From Hyphomicrobiales bacterium (GTDB taxonomy: Bacteria; Pseudomonadota; Alphaproteobacteria; Rhizobiales; Beijerinckiaceae): DNA of 64,000 nucleotides. Position 1 is the first letter of the stretch. Each line of letters begins with the position of its first letter. The DNA is taken from positions 45,272-109,271 of the forward strand of contig JAIXZO010000019.1 in assembly GCA_027489535.1 (NCBI GenBank), given 5' to 3'. The notes under the pieces were generated by a model. That model was given only the letters and a program-made list of their open reading frames with translations. It was not told the origin of the DNA and did no database searches. Positions 57,816 to 64,000 of this stretch are shown piece after piece. The position numbers and the translations under genes are program-made.

Positions 57816-58125
57816 CGATCAGGTCCCCCGAGCGCTTGGCGAAGCGGACCTTGCGGCCGTCTTCAAGAATCTTGAACCCGACGCGGGACGGCTGGCCGTC
57901 CTTGGGGTCGGCGATCGCGAGATTGGACAGATGAAGCGGCGCTTCCTTGGAGAAGATGCCGGCTTCCTGCGTCGCGGACTGCTTGGTGTGACGCTTGACG
58001 AGGTTGACGCCGCGAACCAACGCGCGCGTTTCCTTCGGCATCACCTGCAGGACCTCACCGGTCTTGCCCTTGTCGCGGCCCGTGAGAATGACGACCTTGT
58101 CGCCCTTCTTGATCTTCGCAGCCAT
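57808..58125 (-). CDS. rplX: 50S ribosomal protein L24
   Basis: 105 residues. [25 protein letters not shown] is the KOW-motif start, and [10 protein letters not shown] with [14 protein letters not shown] complete the family signature. It is an assembly-initiator protein. Its start overlaps the rplN stop by one base (TGATG) and its end overlaps rplE by eight bases. Confidence 0.98.
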   Translation of the reverse strand: MAAKIKKGDKVVILTGRDKGKTGEVLQVMPKETRALVRGVNLVKRHTKQSATQEAGIFSKEAPLHLSNLAIADPKDGQPSRVGFKILEDGRKVRFAKRSGDLIDG

Positions 58126-58493
58126 CAGAGCACCTCCGGCGCGAGCGAAATGATCTTCATGTGGTTCTTTGCGCGCAGCTCGCGGGGCACCGGTCCGAAG
58201 ATACGGGTGCCGACGGGCTCCTTCTGATTGTTGATCAGAACGGCCGCGTTGCGATCGAAGCGGATGACGGAACCGTCGGCCCGGCGAATATCCTTCGCAG
58301 TGCGAACGACGACCGCCTTCATGACGTCGCCCTTCTTCACGCGACCGCGCGGAATCGCTTCCTTGATGGAAACGACGATGATGTCGCCGACCCCAGCGTA
58401 TTTACGCTTCGAGCCGCCGAGGACCTTGATGCACATTACGCGACGTGCGCCGGAGTTGTCCGCGACGTCGAGATTCGTCTGCATCTGGATCAT
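58125..58493 (-). CDS. rplN: 50S ribosomal protein L14
   Basis: 122 residues starting [37 protein letters not shown], the standard L14 N-terminus, and ending in [11 protein letters not shown]. It forms intersubunit bridges. Separated from rpsQ by 115 bases, a longer spacer than usual. It is coupled to rplX by a one-base overlap. Confidence 0.98.
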   Translation of the reverse strand: MIQMQTNLDVADNSGARRVMCIKVLGGSKRKYAGVGDIIVVSIKEAIPRGRVKKGDVMKAVVVRTAKDIRRADGSVIRFDRNAAVLINNQKEPVGTRIFGPVPRELRAKNHMKIISLAPEVL

Positions 58494-58608
58494 GGCCTTG
58501 ATCCTTTCTGTGTCTCAGACCGGTTTCCGGCAGAGTTGATGGCGACCTGCCGGACTTCGCCTGACGGGGATCTGACGTCCCCAAAGCCTAGGTAAGGCGC
58601 GGTGTGTA

Positions 58609-58851
58609 TTACGACTGGACCTGTTCGTCCAGTACCACCCAGCGCTTCAACCGAGAAATCGGAGCGGATTCGACGATGCGAACGGCCTCCCCGACCTTGC
58701 ACTTATTCGCCTCGTCGTGGGCGTGGTAGTTCTTGGTACGACGAACCGTCTTCTTGAAAAGCGGGTGAGTGAAGCGACGCTCCACCTTGACCACGACGGT
58801 CTTGTCCTGCTTGTCGCTGACGACGACGCCCTGCAGAATGCGCTTCGGCAT
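58609..58851 (-). CDS. rpsQ: 30S ribosomal protein S17
   Basis: 80 residues from the ATG at 58851 ([34 protein letters not shown]), the normal family start; upstream frame to 58899 is ignored. The conserved Y-H-A-H-D-E block [22 protein letters not shown] follows. It binds helix 11 of 16S rRNA. rpmC ends 10 bases upstream. Confidence 0.98.
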   Translation of the reverse strand: MPKRILQGVVVSDKQDKTVVVKVERRFTHPLFKKTVRRTKNYHAHDEANKCKVGEAVRIVESAPISRLKRWVVLDEQVQS

Positions 58852-58861
58852 CGCTCTCTCC

Positions 58862-59077
58862 TTAGGCCTGGCTCGCCGAAGCGGCCTTGTTGCGGGCATA
58901 GGTACGGACGCGCGCGATGTCGCGACGCACCTCGCCGACGCGGGCGGTGTTTTCGAGCTGGCCCGTGGCGCGCTGGAAACGCAGATTGAACTGCTCCTTC
59001 TTGAGCTTCACTAGCTCTTCCTGGAGCTGATCGACCGTCAGCGCGGCGAGATCGGATTTCCGTTGGGTGTTCTTCAT
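58862..59077 (-). CDS. rpmC: 50S ribosomal protein L29
   Basis: 71 residues from the ATG at 59077. [50 protein letters not shown] is the canonical coiled-coil L29. A short N-terminal NTQRKSD extension and an Ala-rich C-terminal tail are lineage-specific. It lies 10 bases from rplP. Confidence 0.97.
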   Translation of the reverse strand: MKNTQRKSDLAALTVDQLQEELVKLKKEQFNLRFQRATGQLENTARVGEVRRDIARVRTYARNKAASASQA

Positions 59078-59087
59078 CGGTTCCTCC

Positions 59088-59501
59088 TCACTCGGCGATG
59101 CGCTGGATGAAACGCGTCTTGATCGGCAGCTTGGCCGCCGCAAGAGTGAGCGCCTCACGAGCGACGACGTCGGTGACGCCGTCGATCTCGAACATGATGC
59201 GGCCGGGCTTCACGCGGCACGCCCAGAATTCCGGCGCGCCCTTGCCTTTGCCCATGCGGACTTCGGCAGGCTTCGACGAAACCGGAACGTCCGGGAATAC
59301 GCGGATCCACACGCGGCCGGCACGCTTCATGTGACGGGTGAGCGCGCGGCGGGCCGCCTCGATCTGGCGCGCGGTGATGCGCTCCGGCTCGAGGGCCTTC
59401 AGGCCGAACTGGCCGAAGTCCAGGTTGGTCCCGCCCTTCGCGGCGCCGTGGATGCGGCCCTTGAATTGCTTGCGGAACTTGGTCTTTTTGGGCTGAAGCA
59501 T
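59088..59501 (-). CDS. rplP: 50S ribosomal protein L16
   Basis: 137 residues starting [87 protein letters not shown] is the hallmark basic loop that contacts tRNA at the A site. It lies 23 bases from rpsC in the S10 operon order. Confidence 0.98.
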   Translation of the reverse strand: MLQPKKTKFRKQFKGRIHGAAKGGTNLDFGQFGLKALEPERITARQIEAARRALTRHMKRAGRVWIRVFPDVPVSSKPAEVRMGKGKGAPEFWACRVKPGRIMFEIDGVTDVVAREALTLAAAKLPIKTRFIQRIAE

Positions 59502-59524
59502 GATGCTGACTCCTTACCCGCGGA

Positions 59525-60226
59525 TCACGAGTCGCGCCGTCCGCCGGAGCGGCCGCCGCTTTCATCGTTCATGCGCCGGTCGACAGCCATCGGATCATGC
59601 TCGAGGATCTCGCCCTTGAAGATCCAGACCTTGATGCCGCAGGTGCCGTAGGTGGTGAAGGCGGTCGCAGTGCCGTAGTCGACGTCCGCACGCAGGGTGT
59701 GCAGCGGAACGCGGCCTTCACGGTACCATTCGAGCCGAGCGATTTCGGCGCCGCCGAGGCGGCCCGAGCAGTTGATGCGGATGCCTTCGGCCCCGAGACG
59801 CATCGCCGACTGAACGGCGCGCTTCATGGCGCGACGGAAAGCGACGCGACGCTCGAGCTGCTGGGCAATCGAGTCCGCGACGAGCGTGGAGTCGATTTCC
59901 GGCTTGCGCACTTCGACGATGTTGATGACGACCTCGGAAGCGGTGAGCTTGCCGACGGTGCGACGCAGCTTGTCGATGTCCGCGCCCTTCTTGCCGATCA
60001 CGACGCCCGGACGAGCCGAGTAGATCGTGACGCGGCACTTCTTGTGCGGACGCTCGATAACGATCTTGGAGATCGCCGCCTGCTTGAGCATCTTCATCAG
60101 AGCCGCGCGGATCGCGAGATCCTCGTGCAGCAGCTGGCCGTATTCGGCCTTGCCCGCCACCCAGCGGCTGTCCCACGTCCGGTTGATGCCCAGGCGCAGG
60201 CCGATCGGATTGACCTTCTGACCCAT
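59525..60226 (-). CDS. rpsC: 30S ribosomal protein S3
   Basis: 233 residues from the ATG at 60226 ([22 protein letters not shown]). The KH domain with [15 protein letters not shown] (GxxG) and the C-terminal [32 protein letters not shown] are family signatures. A charged C-terminal tail rich in Asp, Ser, Arg follows. It forms part of the mRNA entry tunnel helicase. Confidence 0.98.
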   Translation of the reverse strand: MGQKVNPIGLRLGINRTWDSRWVAGKAEYGQLLHEDLAIRAALMKMLKQAAISKIVIERPHKKCRVTIYSARPGVVIGKKGADIDKLRRTVGKLTASEVVINIVEVRKPEIDSTLVADSIAQQLERRVAFRRAMKRAVQSAMRLGAEGIRINCSGRLGGAEIARLEWYREGRVPLHTLRADVDYGTATAFTTYGTCGIKVWIFKGEILEHDPMAVDRRMNDESGGRSGGRRDS

Positions 60227-60236
60227 CTTGATCTCC

Positions 60237-60617
60237 TCAGGCCTGAGCCGGCTGTTCGCGGACGATGATCGTAAGGTTCGAGAACGGCTTCTCGACACGT
60301 CCGGCGCGGCCGCGAGCACGGGCATGGAAACGCTTCATGACGAGCGCCTTGCCCACGAACGCCTGCGAGACGATCAGATCGTCCACGTCGAGGTCGTGAT
60401 TGTTTTCGGCGTTCGCGATCGCGCTTTCAAGGCACTTGCGAACGTCCCTCGCGATCCGCTTGCGCGAAAACTCGAGGTCGGCCAGAGCCGTACCGACCTT
60501 CTTGCCGCGGATCATCTGCGCGACGAGGTTCAGCTTCTGCGGCGACACGCGAAGCATGCGGAGAACCGCCTTTGCTTCATTGTCCGGCAAAGCGCGCGGA
60601 GTGGATGCCTTGCCCAT
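60237..60617 (-). CDS. rplV: 50S ribosomal protein L22
   Basis: 126 residues. [59 protein letters not shown] covers the L22 core; the C-terminal [24 protein letters not shown] is its extended loop lining the exit tunnel. It lies between rpsS and rpsC, 10 bases from rpsC. Confidence 0.98.
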   Translation of the reverse strand: MGKASTPRALPDNEAKAVLRMLRVSPQKLNLVAQMIRGKKVGTALADLEFSRKRIARDVRKCLESAIANAENNHDLDVDDLIVSQAFVGKALVMKRFHARARGRAGRVEKPFSNLTIIVREQPAQA

Positions 60618-60620
60618 GGC

Positions 60621-60899
60621 TTACTTCCTCTTCGCCTTCTTGTCCGCCGCATGACCGTAGAAGGTCCGCGTCGGAGCGAATTCGCCGAACTTGTGGCCGA
60701 CCATTTCCTCGGACACGAAGACCGGGATGTGCTTCTGGCCGTTGTAGACGCCGAAGGTGAGGCCGACGAACTGCGGCAGGATCGTGGAGCGACGGCTCCA
60801 GATCTTGATCACTTCGGCACGTCCCGCGCCGCGCGCGGCCTCTGCTTTCTTGAGCAGGTAGCCGTCGACGAACGGGCCTTTCCAAATGGAACGAGTCAT
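60621..60899 (-). CDS. rpsS: 30S ribosomal protein S19
   Basis: 92 residues from the ATG at 60899 ([19 protein letters not shown]), the universal family start. [50 protein letters not shown] is diagnostic. It lies in the 30S head, near the A-site tRNA. Three bases separate it from rplV. Confidence 0.98.
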   Translation of the reverse strand: MTRSIWKGPFVDGYLLKKAEAARGAGRAEVIKIWSRRSTILPQFVGLTFGVYNGQKHIPVFVSEEMVGHKFGEFAPTRTFYGHAADKKAKRK

Positions 60900-60910
60900 C
60901 GAGGTGCCCC

Positions 60911-61747
60911 TTACTTCTTCCGCGCGTGACGGCTCGACACGATGAATTTGTCGGTCCGCTTGTTGGAACGCGTCTTCTTGCCCTTCGTGGGCTTGCCCCA
61001 CGGAGTCACCGGATGACGACCGCCCGAAGTACGGCCTTCGCCGCCGCCGTGCGGATGGTCGATCGGGTTCATGGTCACGCCACGGTTGTGCGGGCGACGG
61101 CCCAACCAACGCTGACGACCCGCCTTGCCGATGTTGATGTTCATGTGGTCGGGGTTGGAAACCGCTCCCACAGTCGCAAAGCACTGGCCGTGCACGAGAC
61201 GCTGTTCGCCGGAATTGAGGCGAAGGATGACGTAACCCTGATCGCGACCGACGATCTGGGCGTAGGCGCCGGCCGAACGCGCCAGCGCGCCGCCCTTGCC
61301 GATCTTCATCTCCACGTTGTGCACCAAGGTGCCGACGGGGATGTTGCCGATCGGCATCGCATTGCCGGGCTTGATGTCGACCTGCTCGCCGGACACCACC
61401 GAGTCGCCGACGGCGAGACGCTGAGGAGCGAGGATGTAGGCCTGCACGCCGTCGGCGTACGTGATCAGCGCGATGAACGCCGTGCGGTTGGGATCATACT
61501 CGATCCGTTCCACCTTGGCGGCCAGACCGGCATGCGACCGACGCTTGAAGTCGATGATGCGGTAGGTGCGCTTGTGACCGCCGCCGCGGAAGCGGACGGT
61601 GATGCGGCCCGTATTGTTGCGGCCGCCCTTCGAGGACTTGCCTTCCGTAAGCGTCTTGAGCGGCTTGCCCTTGTAGAGCTCGCTGCGGTCGACGATCACG
61701 AGCTGGCGAAGGCTCGGGGTAATCGGCTTAAAGGACTTGAGTGCCAT
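60911..61747 (-). CDS. rplB: 50S ribosomal protein L2
   Basis: 278 residues. [52 protein letters not shown] and the C-terminal [30 protein letters not shown] are hallmarks; the catalytic-region His is in the latter. It is central to subunit association and peptidyl transfer. It lies 11 bases from rpsS. Confidence 0.98.
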   Translation of the reverse strand: MALKSFKPITPSLRQLVIVDRSELYKGKPLKTLTEGKSSKGGRNNTGRITVRFRGGGHKRTYRIIDFKRRSHAGLAAKVERIEYDPNRTAFIALITYADGVQAYILAPQRLAVGDSVVSGEQVDIKPGNAMPIGNIPVGTLVHNVEMKIGKGGALARSAGAYAQIVGRDQGYVILRLNSGEQRLVHGQCFATVGAVSNPDHMNINIGKAGRQRWLGRRPHNRGVTMNPIDHPHGGGEGRTSGGRHPVTPWGKPTKGKKTRSNKRTDKFIVSSRHARKK

Positions 61748-61766
61748 GGCTTCTGTTCCTCAGCTC

Positions 61767-62063
61767 TCAGAGGCCCGTCGTCACGTCGATCGTCTGGCCC
61801 TCGGCGAGGGTGACGATCGCACGCTTGACGTCCGATTGACGGCCGATGGTTCCCTTGAACCGCTTCACCTTGCCCATGCGGATGAGCGTGTTCACGCTCT
61901 CGACCTTGACCTGAAACAGCTTTTCGACTGCGGCCTTGATCTGCGGCTTGGTGGCGTTCTTGCGAACCTTGAAAACGACTTTGTTCTGCTCGGAAGCGGC
62001 CGTCGCCTTTTCGGTGATGACCGGCCCGACGATGATGTCGTAGTGACGCGGATCGGTGCTCAT
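61767..62063 (-). CDS. rplW: 50S ribosomal protein L23
   Basis: 98 residues. [44 protein letters not shown] is the L23 core, followed by [22 protein letters not shown]. It surrounds the exit tunnel and docks SRP and trigger factor. Its start overlaps the rplD stop by four bases. Confidence 0.98.
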   Translation of the reverse strand: MSTDPRHYDIIVGPVITEKATAASEQNKVVFKVRKNATKPQIKAAVEKLFQVKVESVNTLIRMGKVKRFKGTIGRQSDVKRAIVTLAEGQTIDVTTGL

Positions 62064-62680
62064 TTGAAGCGCGCCTCCAGCGCTTCTACGGCGGCCTTCG
62101 TCAGCACGAGTTTCTTGCGACGAAGGATGTCGTAGACGTTGATGCCTTGAACCGGAAGAACATCGATGTTCGGGATGTTCCGAGCGGCGAGAGCGAAGTT
62201 CATCTCGACCTGAGCGCCGTCGATGAACAGGGCGTTGACGAAGCCAAGCTTGCCGAAGCGCTCGATGAGCACCTTGGTCTTCGGTTCGGCCATGGCCGTG
62301 TTCTCGATCACGACGATGCCGCCGTCACGCGCCTTGGCAGAAAGGGCGTGCCGCAGAGCGAGCGCGCGAACCTTCTTGGGCAATTCGTGAGCATGCGAAC
62401 GAACGACCGGACCATGCGAACGACCGCCGCCCCGGAACAACGGCGCACGCGCCGAGCCGTGACGAGCTCCGCCGGAGCCCTTCTGCTTGTAGATCTTCTT
62501 GCCCGTCCGGTTGATTTCCGAACGACCCTTGGTCTTGCGCGTTCCGGCCTGACGCTTCGCAAGCTGCCAAAGCACCATGCGCTGGATCAGATCCTCGCGG
62601 GGCTCGAGACCGAAGATCTCGTCGCTCAGTTCGACCGAACCGGCCGAAGCGCCTTCAAGCGTGGTGATATCGAATTTCAT
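62060..62680 (-). CDS. rplD: 50S ribosomal protein L4
   Basis: 206 residues from the ATG at 62680 (a GTG immediately upstream is in frame). [44 protein letters not shown] is the L4 basic loop that lines the exit tunnel. In E. coli L4 represses the S10 operon. It overlaps the rplC stop by one base (TGATG) and rplW by four. Confidence 0.98.
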   Translation of the reverse strand: MKFDITTLEGASAGSVELSDEIFGLEPREDLIQRMVLWQLAKRQAGTRKTKGRSEINRTGKKIYKQKGSGGARHGSARAPLFRGGGRSHGPVVRSHAHELPKKVRALALRHALSAKARDGGIVVIENTAMAEPKTKVLIERFGKLGFVNALFIDGAQVEMNFALAARNIPNIDVLPVQGINVYDILRRKKLVLTKAAVEALEARFK

Positions 62681-63414
62681 CACGCGTTCTCCTGACCTTC
62701 TGCCGCGACGGTCTCGACGACCGTTTCGGCACCGTCGCCCGGCATCCGGAACTTGCCCGGCTGCGGGGCGTCCTTCGGCAAAGCGCGCTTGACGGCATCA
62801 CGAACGAAGATCCAACCGCCCTTGACGCCCGGAACCGCACCCTCGACGAGGATGAGGCCGCGGATCACGTCGGTCTGCACGACGCGAAGGTTCTGGGTGG
62901 TGACCCGATCGACGCCGAGGTGACCCGGCATCTTCTTGTTCTTGAAGGTCTTGCCCGGGTCCTGACGACCGCCGGTCGAACCGATCGAACGATGGGAGAC
63001 CGACACGCCGTGAGTGGCACGCAGACCGCCGAAGTTCCAACGCTTCATGCCGCCGGCGAAGCCCTTGCCGGTGGTGGTGCCCGTGACGTCCACGAACTGA
63101 CCGACGACGAAGTGATCCGCCGTGATCTCGGCACCGACCGGGATGACCGCCTGCGAGTCCACACGGAACTCTGCAAGCTTCATCTTGGGCTCGACCTTGG
63201 CCACGGCGAAGCGACCGCGCTCCGCCTTGGACACGTTCTTGACCTTGGCCTTACCGACGCCGACCTGCAGCGCGGTATAACCGTTCTTTTCTTCCGTCCT
63301 GTGGGCGACGACCTGACAGTTGTCGACCTTAAGGACGGTCACCGGCACATGTTCCCCAGCATCCGTGAAGATGCGGGTCATGCCGAGCTTCTGGGCGATG
63401 ACGCCTGACCGCAT
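62680..63414 (-). CDS. rplC: 50S ribosomal protein L3
   Basis: 244 residues from the ATG at 63414 ([30 protein letters not shown]). The central [60 protein letters not shown] is diagnostic and includes the Gln methylation region. It lies 25 bases from rpsJ and has a long acidic C-terminal tail. Confidence 0.98.
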   Translation of the reverse strand: MRSGVIAQKLGMTRIFTDAGEHVPVTVLKVDNCQVVAHRTEEKNGYTALQVGVGKAKVKNVSKAERGRFAVAKVEPKMKLAEFRVDSQAVIPVGAEITADHFVVGQFVDVTGTTTGKGFAGGMKRWNFGGLRATHGVSVSHRSIGSTGGRQDPGKTFKNKKMPGHLGVDRVTTQNLRVVQTDVIRGLILVEGAVPGVKGGWIFVRDAVKRALPKDAPQPGKFRMPGDGAETVVETVAAEGQENA

Positions 63415-63439
63415 TTTAAGACCCCGTGTCCCGCTATGC

Positions 63440-63748
<309 letters not shown>

Positions 63749-63818
63749 TGCAGAACCCTCGGGGTTGCCGGAGGAAGGACGCGGGACGACCCCGCGCCTT
63801 CACGGCTCGTGTCTTTTG

Positions 63819-64000
<182 letters not shown>

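Overview
This window is a GC-rich stretch of alphaproteobacterial chromosome, most likely from the order Hyphomicrobiales (Rhizobiales). The evidence is a DivK receiver nearly identical to the Caulobacter/Rhizobium type, EipB (DUF1849), a C- type S14 and cysteine-free L33, a DinB with an N-terminal zinc finger, and long-chain gene order (dinB, DUF3572, divK, rpmG, Nudix, DUF983, rnr) typical of that order. I see no phage, plasmid, CRISPR array or rRNA operon. One tRNA gene is present, tRNA-Leu(GAG).

Layout. 1-2.4 kb: the end of a probable cvpA, then purF and an SDR enzyme. 2.4-2.7 kb: two kinds of palindromic intergenic repeat. 2.7-8.7 kb: trmJ-like methyltransferase, rnr, DUF983, Nudix, MFS and rpmG. 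9-11.3 kb: divK, DUF3572 and dinB; pleD, usually next to divK, is absent here. 11.5-16.8 kb: eipB, RidA, GDPD, a peptidogalycan-type acyltransferase, HIT and BenE. 16.8-22 kb: azlCD, an outer-membrane protein, and clpS-clpA with a small membrane protein. 22-26.4 kb: a phasin, a SPOR-domain D-Ala-D-Ala carboxypeptidase, and a J-domain/VWA/DUF1489 group. 26.5-35 kb: leucine catabolism genes mccB-mccA and ivd, split by unrelated genes. 35-42 kb: mgtE, tRNA-Leu, lipB, and a three-domain lysophospholipid transporter/acyltransferase/ligase followed by its likely TetR regulator. 42-48 kb: propionyl-CoA carboxylase pccA and pccB with two unrecognised conserved genes and a hydrolase.

48.2-64 kb holds the large ribosomal-protein region (tuf-S10-spc-alpha), read on the minus strand from tuf (cut by the window end) to rplQ. 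It ends in a strong intrinsic terminator at 48.17 kb. It is not a single uninterrupted unit. A clear terminator lies just after adk, then comes an AT-richer gene whose sequence resembles the DUF7946-type family, then a good sigma70-like promoter, and only then rpsM-rpsK-rpoA-rplQ. Another T-tailed hairpin separates rplO from secY, and the 3' end of rplR has been tandemly duplicated as 35-bp units carrying GNRA-loop hairpins. These are the most unusual features in the window.

Metabolically the window links branched-chain and odd-chain acyl-CoA breakdown (ivd, mcc, pcc), polyhydroxyalkanoate granules (phasin with paired TGCACTGCA palindromes upstream), lipoylation (lipB), membrane phospholipid repair, and N-end-rule proteolysis (clpAS). 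All functional calls come from reading the translated sequence; no database search was possible.
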